From positions 575 through 44,514 of the forward strand of contig CAJOID010000022.1 of NCBI GenBank assembly GCA_905234595.1: DNA of 43,940 nt, given 5' to 3'. Shown in pieces: positions 1 to 9,704 of this stretch (positions are counted from its first letter, which is position 1; each line of letters opens with the position of its first letter). This stretch comes from an uncultured Lachnospiraceae bacterium (GTDB lineage Bacteria; Bacillota; Clostridia; Lachnospirales; Lachnospiraceae). Both the position numbers and the translations under genes were made by a program. The notes under the pieces were generated by a model. That model was not told the DNA's origin and did no database searches. It worked only from the letters and a program-made list of their open reading frames with translations.

Positions 1-21
1 CGTGATTATAGGTATACTCAT
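1..21 (-). CDS. 5' end of a further gene, cut by the window edge
   Basis: Directly after the stop codon of the glycosyltransferase at 34-1065, an ATG at 21-19 opens a frame (M-S-I-P-I-I-T) that stays open to the window edge. A GAGGA sequence lies about 9 nt upstream, a workable ribosome binding site. It probably continues the polysaccharide operon. Seven codons are too few to name a product. Confidence 0.45.
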
Positions 22-33
22 CTGTCTAAGTCC

Positions 34-1065
34 TCAGGAACGGCGGTTATATATATCCATCATAAGCCTGAGCAGTCTGCAGTTCATAAATGTCGGTTGC
101 TTCATGGTATGGTATATCAGCCTGTTGACGGGATGTCTGAATCTGACAGGTATCTCACGGATCGTCCGGGCATTCTCCTGCGACAGACACAGATCCCGAA
201 TCCTGACCGCATAATCCGCCTTATCACCGCGAAGCTCGTTCTTGACGGCATACATCAGAAGTATGACCGCCTCCGCACGGTACATTTCCTTAAGCCTTGC
301 TTCGGTGTCGGGATCAGCGCCGTATTTGTCCGTGATCGCGCGGTTGACGATCGCTCTGACACGGGTCATGTTCTCGGTCAGATACGGTGCGTAGCTGTGT
401 ACGGCGGAATCATTGACGAATCTGTAATGATACATCGCCGCATGATCCATGAAAAAGAGTCTGCCCGCATCCAGTACGCAGGGTATCAGAAATGCTCCAT
501 CCTCCGCGAATTTCAGATCCGGATCGGGATAATGAATATTGTTGCGTGCAAGCGCGGCGGAATAAAGCTTCATGCACCTGGACTGTGATACGGCCCGGTC
601 CTCCAGGCCCCAGAGTCTGGGAATGATCTTCTCCATGATATCCCCTCCGGTGTATTCTCCGGGTTCGATATCCTGGTATACGTACGTCCTGCTCCCGTCC
701 TGTCTCTCGATGATGTAGTCACTGAGGATCAGTTCGTCTTCACGGCCGGTCGAATGTGCGGCCAGACGCTCTATCATATCGGTGTCTACCCAGTCATCAC
801 TGTCCACGAAGCAGACATAGTCTCCGTCAGCCGCTTCCATCCCTGTCCTGCAGGCCGCCGCAGGGCCTTCTCCCTGTGCGTGCAGACTGATCACTCTCTC
901 ATCACGGGCCGCATACTCATCACATATGGCGGCACTGCCGTCACTCGAGCCGTCATCGGTCAGGATGATCTGTATATCCGTATATGTCTGGTTCACCAGT
1001 GAGTCAATGCACTGTCTTATATACGGTTCCTTGTTAAATACTGGTACGATGACAGATACTTTCAC
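34..1065 (-). CDS. Family 2 glycosyltransferase
   Basis: Predicted inverting GT-A glycosyltransferase (GT2) of 343 residues that would add one sugar to the lipid-linked repeat unit on the cytoplasmic face. The N-terminus (VSVIVPVFNKE) is typical of the family. DDGSSDGS at residues 37-44 and the metal-binding DSDD at 88-91 are the nucleotide-sugar binding motifs. No clear membrane segment is seen, so it is probably soluble or peripheral. The start is a GTG that overlaps the TAG stop of the upstream sugar-phosphate transferase by one base (TAGTG), so it is probably translationally coupled. Donor and acceptor cannot be read from sequence. Confidence 0.93.
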   Translation of the reverse strand: MKVSVIVPVFNKEPYIRQCIDSLVNQTYTDIQIILTDDGSSDGSAAICDEYAARDERVISLHAQGEGPAAACRTGMEAADGDYVCFVDSDDWVDTDMIERLAAHSTGREDELILSDYIIERQDGSRTYVYQDIEPGEYTGGDIMEKIIPRLWGLEDRAVSQSRCMKLYSAALARNNIHYPDPDLKFAEDGAFLIPCVLDAGRLFFMDHAAMYHYRFVNDSAVHSYAPYLTENMTRVRAIVNRAITDKYGADPDTEARLKEMYRAEAVILLMYAVKNELRGDKADYAVRIRDLCLSQENARTIREIPVRFRHPVNRLIYHTMKQPTFMNCRLLRLMMDIYNRRS

Positions 1066-2477
1066 TATTTGGAGCCCCGTCTGAACAGTACTACCACCAC
1101 GGTCTTGGCCAGCAGCCGCAGATCCAGACCTATACTCCAGTTATCGATGTACTCCAGATCCAGCTTGACCACTTCATCAAAATCGGTGATATCACTCCTG
1201 CCGCTCACCTGCCAGAGTCCGGTAAGTCCCGGTGTCATGGACAGTCTGCGGCGGTAGTATGTATTGTATTTCTCAAACTCGTCCTCTGTGGGCGGCCTGG
1301 TTCCCACCAGTGACATATCCCCCTTAAGGACATTGAGGAACTGCGGGAATTCGTCCAGACTGGTCTTACGTAGGAAACGTCCCACGCGGGTGATCCTGGG
1401 ATCATCCTCCATCTTGAACATCAGCCCGTCGACTTCATTACGGTCCATCAGCTCACGCTTGCGCTCCTCGGCATCCTGATACATGGAGCGGAACTTGTAT
1501 ATCTTGAATCTGCGCCCGTTACGCCCGACTCTGGTCTGGCTGAAGAAAACGGGGCCGCGGGAGTCTATCTTGATGGCGGGTGCTATGAACACGGTCAGCA
1601 ACATCGTGAAAACCGTACCGACCAGTCCGCCCACGATATCGGTGAATCTCTTGAGCAGCAGCCTCTTATAGCTGTAGTTCATATGTCCGCACGTGATGAC
1701 CGTATATCCGCCGAAGCGCTGTATATAACTGCGGTTTCTCGCATACACGTCAGCCTCAAGCTTGCGGTGTACCACTATACCCATCTCATCGAAATCCCTG
1801 ATGATCTGTTCGAGCTCCGACATCGGACTGCCGGGGATGGTCAGAAACATCTCATCGATGGCCATCTGCCGGACCACATCATTGACGTTGTCCCTGTTGG
1901 CCACTACCGGGATGCCGCGCACCTCCTCGCCCTGCATATCCTCATCCAGACATACCGCAGCCACGATCTTGATATGTACGCCCAGTTTCTCCCTCAGGGA
2001 TTCTATGGTACGTGCCAGGTTCCCGGAATCGGCGATGACCAGCAGCCTGATGGCGCTCGAATCGGAACGGTAGTACATATACAGCATGCGCTTAAGTATC
2101 AGCCGCACGATCCAGGTCACTATCTGGTTACCCAGTATGAAATAGATCATGACACGTCTCGAGAAATATCCGGACCACTGCATGAAGTACATCAGCATGC
2201 CGACAACGAGCACCATGGAGATATTGTACTTGGCGACAGCCACGAACTCCTGCCACAGTCCGCGTTTCATGAAATTCAGATTCCAGTCGGCAAAGAAGTT
2301 GTACATCGTGCAGAACAGCACAAACGCGATGCACACCGCAAAGTGGGAATTCTTATCCCCCATATCACGGAAATTACCGAATCTGATATATGTGGATGAG
2401 ATGAATATGACCAGAATGCATACCAGATCGGCCAGCCATATTCCGTATCTTTCTATAATCCTGTTCTTCTGACTCAT
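1065..2477 (-). CDS. Undecaprenyl-phosphate sugar-1-phosphate transferase (initiating enzyme, WbaP/CpsE type)
   Basis: Predicted polyprenol phosphoglycosyl transferase of 470 residues, the usual length for the WbaP/CpsE/EpsE type. It would transfer a sugar-1-phosphate from a UDP-sugar to undecaprenyl phosphate and so start each repeat unit. The N-terminal part holds several hydrophobic segments (about 10-115). A Rossmann-like CoA-binding region follows (about 140-250), then a membrane segment near 280-305 and the conserved bacterial sugar transferase domain. Seen in that domain are the FKIYKFRSM block, the catalytic Asp-Glu at 375-376 ([10 protein letters not shown]), SLVGTRPP and [13 protein letters not shown]. 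It is the only initiating transferase in the window, so it probably primes the whole polymer. The first sugar is not determined. Confidence 0.95.
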   Translation of the reverse strand: MSQKNRIIERYGIWLADLVCILVIFISSTYIRFGNFRDMGDKNSHFAVCIAFVLFCTMYNFFADWNLNFMKRGLWQEFVAVAKYNISMVLVVGMLMYFMQWSGYFSRRVMIYFILGNQIVTWIVRLILKRMLYMYYRSDSSAIRLLVIADSGNLARTIESLREKLGVHIKIVAAVCLDEDMQGEEVRGIPVVANRDNVNDVVRQMAIDEMFLTIPGSPMSELEQIIRDFDEMGIVVHRKLEADVYARNRSYIQRFGGYTVITCGHMNYSYKRLLLKRFTDIVGGLVGTVFTMLLTVFIAPAIKIDSRGPVFFSQTRVGRNGRRFKIYKFRSMYQDAEERKRELMDRNEVDGLMFKMEDDPRITRVGRFLRKTSLDEFPQFLNVLKGDMSLVGTRPPTEDEFEKYNTYYRRRLSMTPGLTGLWQVSGRSDITDFDEVVKLDLEYIDNWSIGLDLRLLAKTVVVVLFRRGSK

Positions 2478-2493
2478 AAGATATAGCCCTTCA

Positions 2494-3381
2494 TCATATA
2501 AAATGCCCGTCAGGTGCGATCCTGATCATCCGGTCCGTATGGATGTCCGCGCAGTTGGGGCTGTTGAACCAGGGATCCGGAGCATACACACGGCCTTCGG
2601 GATCGTGCCCGAGCCATGCTCCCCACCACGAGAACGAGCTGTTCGCTATGATATGGTGCCTGCACCGGCTCATCAGGTACATGTCCAGGTACCCGAAGTA
2701 CTCGGTATTGCCTTTGATGACACGGATATCCTTATCCGGATGTATATTGCAGAAATAATCCGCCCACGAAGGATCGTTGGTAAACAGATAGAACACGGCA
2801 TCCGGATGATCCTTAAGGACATCATTCATCGCCGAATCATAGTACCCGTCCGTACATATGTCCGCATATATCTCACCGCCCTCTATGGTCATGTAATCAC
2901 CGCGGCGGATATGTATGCTCACACTGTTTGGATGTGAAGCTATCTCCGCTTCGTATCCGGCTGTCTCCGGAGTGATCAGGTCACGCCTCAGGGTATATGT
3001 CTCATATATTTCATCCTTCATATCCGCGAAATACTTCTCTGTCTGGAAGTATCCCTTAAGATATGTATCATCCAGTTCGAACACGTGCTCATCATAACTG
3101 TAGGCTTCCTCAACATACTGTTTCAGGTTCCGTCCGTGAAGCTTACGGCGGATCCTGTCACGCCAGAGAGGCGAGGAATCCCTCATATCGGTGACTTCCT
3201 GCCTGGATGCACGGGGATAGGTTATCCCGAACACAGCCAGCTGGACCGGTCTTGCATTATCAAGCTCATAACTGGTCTCGTCATCAAACTTGACTTCTCT
3301 GCCCAGTTTCTTAAGCTTCATATATAAGGCGTACTGGAACATCTGGTTACCGAGTCCGCCGCTCATCTGTAATATGATCAT
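2494..3381 (-). CDS. Alpha-1,2-fucosyltransferase-like enzyme (GT11)
   Basis: A 295-residue member of glycosyltransferase family 11, which transfers fucose from GDP-fucose, usually in alpha-1,2 linkage. The N-terminal GGLGNQMFQYA (residues 9-19) and the GDP-binding HIRRGDY (157-163) are diagnostic, as is FSWWGAWLG in the C-terminal half. It starts 16 nt after the stop of the AsnB-like gene and is followed by the initiating transferase. No GDP-fucose synthesis genes (gmd, fcl, fkp) lie in the window, so the donor must come from elsewhere. In other bacteria such enzymes build H-antigen-like caps; that is not shown here. Confidence 0.93.
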   Translation of the reverse strand: MIILQMSGGLGNQMFQYALYMKLKKLGREVKFDDETSYELDNARPVQLAVFGITYPRASRQEVTDMRDSSPLWRDRIRRKLHGRNLKQYVEEAYSYDEHVFELDDTYLKGYFQTEKYFADMKDEIYETYTLRRDLITPETAGYEAEIASHPNSVSIHIRRGDYMTIEGGEIYADICTDGYYDSAMNDVLKDHPDAVFYLFTNDPSWADYFCNIHPDKDIRVIKGNTEYFGYLDMYLMSRCRHHIIANSSFSWWGAWLGHDPEGRVYAPDPWFNSPNCADIHTDRMIRIAPDGHFI

Positions 3382-3397
3382 TTACCGTTTCTCCGTT

Positions 3398-5338
3398 TCA
3401 TGCATTCGCAGTCTCCGAAAGCCAGCTGTTCAGCATCAGTACGTTCCAGATCTGAGGCCTCCAGATACCCCCGGAAACATAGTCATTCCAGAGTTTTGAA
3501 GCATTTTCACCATTCAGGATTCCTGCTTGATTAATTGAATTCTGATTAAACAAATCTGATGCCCATTCACGCAATCCGCCTTCTCTGAGCCACTCGGCCA
3601 CGGGTACGCTGAAACCGTGTTTCGGACGGTCCATCAGTTCTCTGTCCACGTACTTATACAGTATGGATCTGAGTATCAGCTTGCCCTCCCTGTCATCTCT
3701 TAAGTATTTCAGAGGAAGCGTCCATGCAAACTCGACGACGTCTCTGTCAAGCAGCGGGATACGCGTCTCCAGGCTTACAGCCATTGCGGTCCTGTCCACC
3801 TTGCACAGTATATCATCGGGATGATACATCTTCATATTCATCAGCATGGCCGTGTGGATCACATCATCGCCGAGGAATCCGCAATCCATGGTGTCATATG
3901 CGCAAGTCTGACCTGTGACTGAAGGATCACGCTTCTCAAGCACAGCCTCTCCGAGCAGTCCGTACAGTCCGGGCCAGGTCTCATATGTCCGGCGGTACAG
4001 ATCTGCGGGACCGGATGCACCCAAAAGCATACCGTGCGCCCTGATCCTGCGCGATCTCTCCCCGTCACCCGGAACCGAGCGCATGAGCGCGGAACCTATA
4101 GTCCTGAGCGGGTATGGTATGCCACGAATCTTCTTATATATATTGTATACCCCGGCATGATCACGGTAGCCGGCGAAAAGCTCATCCCCGCCGTCTCCCG
4201 ATAAAGCAACGGTCACATGCTCTCTGGTAAGGCTGCTCACCAGATACGTCGGTATCTGTGAAGTATCTGCAAAAGGTTCGCCAAACATGCCGGCCAGCCC
4301 GGGGATCACATCCAGCGCATCCTGTCTCGTCGCATACAGTTCCGTATGCCTGGTGCCCAGAGATGCAGCTATCGCGGATGCGGCATCCGCTTCATTATAT
4401 GCTTCCTCTTCGAAACCTATGGTGAAGGTCCTGACGGGATCATTCGAGACCGACTGCATGAGCGAGACTATCGTCGATGAATCTATTCCTGCCGACAGAA
4501 ATGCTCCGAGAGGAACGTCAGATATCATCTGTTGTTTAATAGATGACTTTAAAAGTTCCTCCAGAACTTCCGCCGCCTCTTCCGCGGAGCCCGTAAACAT
4601 ATTCTCCTGACCGCGTCTCGCAACATCCATTATGTCCCAGTATACGGACGCGTTATAGACTAGTTGATTATTTAATCCATATTTAACTTCCAGAATAGTT
4701 CCGGGCTCTAATTTACAGCAGTTTGCATATATCGTATGAGGCGCCGGTATATATCCGTGCTTCAGGTAATCACTGATGATGTCATAGTTCAGTTCAGCCT
4801 CAAAACCTTCAAACACACGTATCGCGGACAGCTCGGACGCAAACACGAATGAGCCCCCGATCTCCCCGTAATAGAGCGGTTTCTCGCCTATCCGGTCACG
4901 CGCCAGAGTAAGGGTTTTGTCCTCGGTATCATAGACTGCAAAGGCGAACATCCCCTTACACATCCCGACGGCTTCAGACACACCGTAATACTCCACGGCC
5001 TCCAGCAGGATCTCCGTATCGGATGTCCCCCGCATGGTATCATTATACCCGTCTTTTCTCATTAAATCCAAAACATCCCGGGCGTTATATATCTCCCCGT
5101 TATAGGTGATTATATACCGTCCGGAATGACTGGTCATCGGCTGAGCTCCGGTCGCGGTCAGGTCGATTATGGACAGTCTTCTGTGTCCAAAAGCCAACCG
5201 GCCGTTATTTGGTTCGATCCATATTCCGGAGGCGTCGGGTCCGCGATGGATCAAACAGTCTGACATTTTTGTTATTTGACTCTTAATTCTGTCCTCAGAT
5301 TCCGATCTCGGACTGTAGAAACCGACAATGCCACACAT
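3398..5338 (-). CDS. asnB: Asparagine synthase-like glutamine amidotransferase (first copy)
   Basis: A 646-residue glutamine-hydrolysing asparagine synthase homologue. Met-Cys at the start gives the N-terminal nucleophile Cys2 of the class II glutaminase domain (about 1-220, with HRGPDASG and NGEIYN). The C-terminal AMP-forming synthetase domain has its pyrophosphate loop at 282-287, reading SAGIDS rather than the commoner SGGxDS. SGDGGDE and the C-terminal DRPKHGFSVPV block are present. Two such genes inside a polysaccharide locus that also makes nucleotide-sugar uronic acids suggest amidation of a uronate to a uronamide, as proposed for WbpS of Pseudomonas O6, rather than free asparagine synthesis. 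That role is inference. A GAGGA lies about 13 nt before the ATG, a long spacing. Confidence 0.92.
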   Translation of the reverse strand: MCGIVGFYSPRSESEDRIKSQITKMSDCLIHRGPDASGIWIEPNNGRLAFGHRRLSIIDLTATGAQPMTSHSGRYIITYNGEIYNARDVLDLMRKDGYNDTMRGTSDTEILLEAVEYYGVSEAVGMCKGMFAFAVYDTEDKTLTLARDRIGEKPLYYGEIGGSFVFASELSAIRVFEGFEAELNYDIISDYLKHGYIPAPHTIYANCCKLEPGTILEVKYGLNNQLVYNASVYWDIMDVARRGQENMFTGSAEEAAEVLEELLKSSIKQQMISDVPLGAFLSAGIDSSTIVSLMQSVSNDPVRTFTIGFEEEAYNEADAASAIAASLGTRHTELYATRQDALDVIPGLAGMFGEPFADTSQIPTYLVSSLTREHVTVALSGDGGDELFAGYRDHAGVYNIYKKIRGIPYPLRTIGSALMRSVPGDGERSRRIRAHGMLLGASGPADLYRRTYETWPGLYGLLGEAVLEKRDPSVTGQTCAYDTMDCGFLGDDVIHTAMLMNMKMYHPDDILCKVDRTAMAVSLETRIPLLDRDVVEFAWTLPLKYLRDDREGKLILRSILYKYVDRELMDRPKHGFSVPVAEWLREGGLREWASDLFNQNSINQAGILNGENASKLWNDYVSGGIWRPQIWNVLMLNSWLSETANA

Positions 5339-5527
5339 TCTTTTGTGAATTTCCTCTAATACTCCGACTGGTTCCGGCTTTTATTTCGAGCGTTATGGAC
5401 ATTTTGCAAGTCACCTTGCATTTTGTTGTCTGACACTTTCAAACGCTGCTTTCTTTGATTTATCTCATTTCATGACCGTTTTCCGGCCAAAAAATATATC
5501 TGGTTTTATCTCTCGGCCGTTTTGACC
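5339..5527. other. AT-rich spacer between the two asnB-like genes
   Basis: This 189-bp gap is the longest non-coding stretch in the otherwise tightly packed left half of the locus and is visibly more AT-rich than the flanking genes. It contains short palindromes (GCAAG...CTTGC near 5407-5420 and GGCC...GGCC near 5485-5518), but neither is followed by a convincing T-run on the minus strand. No supported terminator or promoter is called. It may hold an internal promoter or mark a recombination junction. Confidence 0.4.
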
Positions 5528-7414
5528 TTATTTCTCCATATATGTGTGGTACCATTCCTGAAATTCGAAGAATGACCAGCATATCTTGGAATAATTGGCT
5601 CCTGTAGCGGGGCCTCCGTCACCGTTTGCAAGGTAATTGCGCACCAGATCATAGGTGTAATCGGGATCAAACAGACCCTGTCTGGCCAGAAAGTCGCGAT
5701 TACTGTAATCCATCAGCTGGGCCTTCAGCGGTCCGCGCAGCCATTTATCGAGCGGTACTCCGAATCCCTGTTTCGGACGGTCCAGCAGTTCTCTGGGGAT
5801 GTAGTCATATGCGATATCCTTGAGGATATGCTTCTTATCTCCCCTGTGATACTTATATGAATGAGGTATACGGAATGAATACTCCATCACATCCTTATCC
5901 AGGATCGGACATCTGGACTCCAGTGAGTACTTCATGGAAGCCCTGTCCACCTTGCACAATATATCTCCGGGCAGATAGGTATCCATATCCAGAATCATCC
6001 TGCGTATCTGCCAGTTAGGCACACCGTAATCCGATTCATTCTCATAATCGCACGGCAGATAACCGTCATTGGCCATCATCTTCATCGCGCATTCTTTATA
6101 TGTGCTGTTTATGAACTGTGTTTTGGACTCTGTATCGCGGTTTCCCGCTATCGTACGTACTTTTATGGGTAATCTGCGTTCTAATCTGAGCATGCCGCCC
6201 GGTCCTGCACCGGTCAGAGCGTGGATCACGGCTCCGAAGGGATCGAGACGCTGTGCCATGCGGACCAGCTCATACACATTATATCCGCAGAAGAACTCAT
6301 CTCCGCCGTCTCCGGACAGTGCCACGGTGACCCTGGTCTTCGCCAGAGCGCTCACCAGCATGGTCGGGATCTGGGATGAATCCGCAAAAGGTTCGTCATA
6401 ATACTTCGGGATACTCCGTACCTGCTTGAGCATCTCCGCTTCATCTATGTAATACTCCGTATGATCGGTGCCCAGATGATCCGCCACGGCCTTGGCAAAA
6501 GGGGCCTCATTCCATTTATCCTCATAGAACCCGATAGAAAATGTCTTGACCGGTTCTGATGAGAGTTCCTGGGCTATAGCGGTGATCAGCGATGAATCAT
6601 AACCGCCGCTTAAGAAGCTTCCGAGCGGTACGTCGGAGATCATTCTCATCCCGACCGATCTGCGCAGCAGTTCTTTGAGCCCCGCCTTGGCCTCTTCGTA
6701 TCCCTTTACGGGATCGGCGTTCATATTATGATATCTCTCGGTCAGATCCCAGTAATCCTCTTTCTCCACATGACCGTCCCTGTATGTGAGGATAGCGCCG
6801 GGTTCCAGTTTATATACGTTCTCGAATATCGTATCGGGTGCATTGACATACTGCTGAACCAGATATCTCGGAAGGACATCCGCTCTGACACGCTCATTGA
6901 ACCCGGGGAACGTCATGATGGGCTTGAGCTCGGATCCGAAGATGAATCCGTCGCCGGTGAGAGCGTAATACAGAGGCTTCTTGCCTATCCTGTCACGGAA
7001 AAGGAACAGGCTCTCCGTATCACGGTCATATATCGCTATGGCAAACATACCGTTGAAATGATTGACACAGTGTATCCCCCATTTCAGATATGCCGCGATG
7101 ATCACTTCAGTATCACAGTTGGAAACAAAAGGATAATCGGATATTTCCTGCTTAAGCTCACGGAAATTATAGATCTCACCGTTGAACACAACGCTTATAC
7201 GTCTGTCCGGCGAATGCATCGGCTGATGTCCGGCTACGGACAGGTCAAGGATAGACAGTCTCCTCTGGGCCAGGCCGATATTATAACCGCCTTTCATCAC
7301 GTATATCTCCTGCCCGCTGTCATCCGGACCACGATGATACATCGTGTCGTTCATACGTGTAAGATCGTCTAAAGTAATATTCTTTTTACTGATAAATCCG
7401 CATATTCCGCACAT
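5528..7414 (-). CDS. asnB: Asparagine synthase-like glutamine amidotransferase (second copy)
   Basis: A 628-residue AsnB-type protein, about the usual length. Cys2 (MCGICGF) begins the glutaminase domain, which also shows YHRGPDDSG and NGEIYN. The synthetase domain has a canonical pyrophosphate loop SGGYDSS at 269-275, then SGDGGDE and DRPKQGFGVPL near the C-terminus. It is clearly related to the neighbouring copy but not a recent duplicate, since insertions and many residues differ. The two may amidate different carboxylates of the polymer. The start codon follows the upstream GT4 stop by 5 nt and has no Shine-Dalgarno sequence, so it probably relies on coupling. Free asparagine synthesis remains possible. 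Confidence 0.93.
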   Translation of the reverse strand: MCGICGFISKKNITLDDLTRMNDTMYHRGPDDSGQEIYVMKGGYNIGLAQRRLSILDLSVAGHQPMHSPDRRISVVFNGEIYNFRELKQEISDYPFVSNCDTEVIIAAYLKWGIHCVNHFNGMFAIAIYDRDTESLFLFRDRIGKKPLYYALTGDGFIFGSELKPIMTFPGFNERVRADVLPRYLVQQYVNAPDTIFENVYKLEPGAILTYRDGHVEKEDYWDLTERYHNMNADPVKGYEEAKAGLKELLRRSVGMRMISDVPLGSFLSGGYDSSLITAIAQELSSEPVKTFSIGFYEDKWNEAPFAKAVADHLGTDHTEYYIDEAEMLKQVRSIPKYYDEPFADSSQIPTMLVSALAKTRVTVALSGDGGDEFFCGYNVYELVRMAQRLDPFGAVIHALTGAGPGGMLRLERRLPIKVRTIAGNRDTESKTQFINSTYKECAMKMMANDGYLPCDYENESDYGVPNWQIRRMILDMDTYLPGDILCKVDRASMKYSLESRCPILDKDVMEYSFRIPHSYKYHRGDKKHILKDIAYDYIPRELLDRPKQGFGVPLDKWLRGPLKAQLMDYSNRDFLARQGLFDPDYTYDLVRNYLANGDGGPATGANYSKICWSFFEFQEWYHTYMEK

Positions 7415-7419
7415 ATAAT

Positions 7420-8469
7420 TTATTGTACCACATATAGCTGCATGAGCTTTTTCATATAATCGTCCATATTGAACTCACTGTGCACCATATCGCGTGCCGC
7501 TTCCCTCATCCTGACATGTTCCGCATGCAGATCGGCTGACAGGGCACGCATTAAAGCTTCTTCAAGGGATCCTGCATCCCGGGGACTGACCAGAATACCG
7601 GTCTCACCATCCTTCACCATCATTGGTATCCCGCCCGTATCGCTCGCAACCACCAGGCATCCCGATGCCATGGCTTCGAGGATGGAAACAGACTGTCCCT
7701 CAAAATAGGACGGAAGTGCAAATACACTGCATTCCGAAAGTGCCCTGGCCTTATCCGCTCCGCCCAGCCATCCTGCATATTCCACATGCTCTCCGGCGGA
7801 TTTCATTTCTTCACGCAGGTCTGCGTCTTCCCATATGCCTCCGAGCACCAGTCTGATATCGGGATATATACCGGAGAGATGCGATACAGCGCTTATCAGT
7901 TCCGATACGCCCTTATCCCTGCATATTCTGCCCAGAAACAGGATCCTGTGCTCTGTATCCGTGTGTCCGGTATACTCATACCGCGATATGTCTATCGCAT
8001 TGGGCATGACATGTATGTCCGGATGAACTCTCTCACCGTTATGAGCGAATCCGGATATCATATCCCTGTAGGCATCCGAGATCACTATGATCTCATCCGC
8101 CATATTGAGCACTTCGATAACCCCGGCCTGCCGGTCAGGTCCGCCGGACGCAACCCATCCGGCCAGATCTCCCCCGTGCTGATGGATGATGATCCTCTTA
8201 CCGTGCTTATGTGCAGCACGTATAAAAAAAGATTTGCGCCTGAAACTGTTATCGGACGCCACGTGAACATGAACGACATCGGCCCACTTAAGATTCATCC
8301 TGAAACGGATATAGGCCGCGACCGCAACAAGCAGCTTATACGGCTGGTCTGTCATATCATCCAGACCCGCTTCGTAGTATGAGTTCACCACGGCGGATAT
8401 TCCGCCGTGAACACTCCGGTCCGGACCGACCATCAGTATCTTAAGCTTATCCGCACGAGCCTGTGTCAT
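7420..8469 (-). CDS. Family 4 glycosyltransferase
   Basis: Predicted retaining GT-B glycosyltransferase (GT4) of about 349 residues. The N-terminal domain opens with LKILMVGPDRSVHGGIS. The C-terminal domain has FLGRICRDKGVSELI and the donor-binding stretch FALPSYFEGQSVSILEAMASG, with the E-x7-E-type glutamates. The frame is open to an ATG at 8508, but I prefer the ATG at 8469: it sits 1 nt after the stop of the upstream GT4 gene and has GGAGA 5 nt before it, while the longer start would overlap that gene by 38 nt. It probably acts on the cytoplasmic lipid-linked intermediate. Sugar specificity is unknown. Confidence 0.92.
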   Translation of the reverse strand: MTQARADKLKILMVGPDRSVHGGISAVVNSYYEAGLDDMTDQPYKLLVAVAAYIRFRMNLKWADVVHVHVASDNSFRRKSFFIRAAHKHGKRIIIHQHGGDLAGWVASGGPDRQAGVIEVLNMADEIIVISDAYRDMISGFAHNGERVHPDIHVMPNAIDISRYEYTGHTDTEHRILFLGRICRDKGVSELISAVSHLSGIYPDIRLVLGGIWEDADLREEMKSAGEHVEYAGWLGGADKARALSECSVFALPSYFEGQSVSILEAMASGCLVVASDTGGIPMMVKDGETGILVSPRDAGSLEEALMRALSADLHAEHVRMREAARDMVHSEFNMDDYMKKLMQLYVVQ

Positions 8470-8470
8470 A

Positions 8471-9700
8471 TCATTCTCCGCAGGGTGTGCCGGGAACCGT
8501 ATCCGCACACGGATCCAGATAGAACTTCATGATCTCGGCTGCCTGACCGTGCACGTCGAATCCGGCCGCCTCCATTTTGGCGGTATAGCTTATACGCTGC
8601 TCATCGACGCCGTTATCATCCATCACTTCCGATATCATCTTACTCAGTCTGCGGCTCCATACTTCGGGGCCTTCCTTGATCGTACACATCTCGGCGATAT
8701 CGGTGATCATCACATCCGCAGTGATCTCCTCGGAGATCAGGCACTTAAGTCCCGAGGTTTGCGCCTCCAGTACCACTCCCGGCAGTCCCTCGTAAGTGGA
8801 CGGAAATGCAAAGATATCCATGGCGGAATAATACTTCTCTATCTCGGACTGACTTCCGGCAAAGATCACTCTGTCATACACGCTCAATTCTCCGGCCAGA
8901 TGCTCACATTCCTCCCTGAGAGACCCTTCTCCGCACAGGAGCAGTCTTACATCGCGGTCTTTTCTTTCTCTCATGCCGGCAAAGGCGCGTATCAGGAAAG
9001 CCTGGTTCTTCTGCGGACTGAATCTGGCCACATTACCTATGACGATGGCATCTGCAGGGATCCCGTGCTTATCCCTGATTATTTCACGTGAGCTGGCATC
9101 ATATGTAAATCTGCCTGTATTGATCGTATTGGGGATATATGAGTAAGGTGCTCCTCCGAAGGATTTATCTCCGGCCAGATGCGAGCACGCGAACAGGAAA
9201 TCCGCTTTCTCAGGCAGGGATCTGCGTATGATCCTGACCAGGATCCCCTTCAGGCCGCGGTCCACACCCGCATTTCTGGTGTGTGCCACAGTGACCATCG
9301 CGAGAGCCGGATCAGCAGACGCTTCCCGGTAATGAGCGGCGATGGGCAGGAAGATGCTGGCCGTACTGGTCATATGTCCCTGCACCACGCTGAACGCATG
9401 ATGTTCTTTGAAAAATGCATGTAAAGCTTTGCGATAAGCAAAAAGATTATAGAGTCTGAAACGCGGCACGGCATAGATATGTCCGCCGAGCGAGAGTATC
9501 TCCTCATCAAAATACTGGGGTTTGCGATATGTGGCGGGATCAACACCATCAGAGAGCGCCCGGGCATATTCTGCCGGATCCATATGGACCAGAAAATCAA
9601 ACTGGACCCGGCTTCTGTCCATGTTTCTGTACAGATCCATAATGCGGCTCTCCGCACCGCCAAGTCCAAGGCCTCCCAATACATGCAATACCCTAACCAT
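8471..9700 (-). CDS. Family 4 glycosyltransferase, EpsF/CapM-like
   Basis: A 409-residue GT4 enzyme. The N-terminus VRVLHVLGGLGLGGAESRIMD is the glycine-rich acceptor-side motif of EpsF-like transferases. The C-terminal domain shows NVARFSPQKNQAFLI and FAFPSTYEGLPGVVLEAQTSG, the nucleotide-sugar binding region with its two glutamates. The ATG has GGGGAG about 10 nt upstream and lies 4 nt after the formyltransferase stop. The next GT4 gene begins where this one ends, so the two probably act in sequence on the repeat unit. Donor and linkage are not predictable. Confidence 0.93.
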   Translation of the reverse strand: MVRVLHVLGGLGLGGAESRIMDLYRNMDRSRVQFDFLVHMDPAEYARALSDGVDPATYRKPQYFDEEILSLGGHIYAVPRFRLYNLFAYRKALHAFFKEHHAFSVVQGHMTSTASIFLPIAAHYREASADPALAMVTVAHTRNAGVDRGLKGILVRIIRRSLPEKADFLFACSHLAGDKSFGGAPYSYIPNTINTGRFTYDASSREIIRDKHGIPADAIVIGNVARFSPQKNQAFLIRAFAGMRERKDRDVRLLLCGEGSLREECEHLAGELSVYDRVIFAGSQSEIEKYYSAMDIFAFPSTYEGLPGVVLEAQTSGLKCLISEEITADVMITDIAEMCTIKEGPEVWSRRLSKMISEVMDDNGVDEQRISYTAKMEAAGFDVHGQAAEIMKFYLDPCADTVPGTPCGE

Positions 9701-9704
9701 ATGT

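Noticed and set aside
5400-5520. Short palindromes in the spacer between the asnB-like genes as a terminator
   Set aside because: Stems of only 4-5 bp and no U-tract on the minus strand.
8470-8508. Upstream start of the GT4 gene at 8508
   Set aside because: It would overlap the preceding gene by 38 nt, and the ATG at 8469 has a better placed ribosome binding site.
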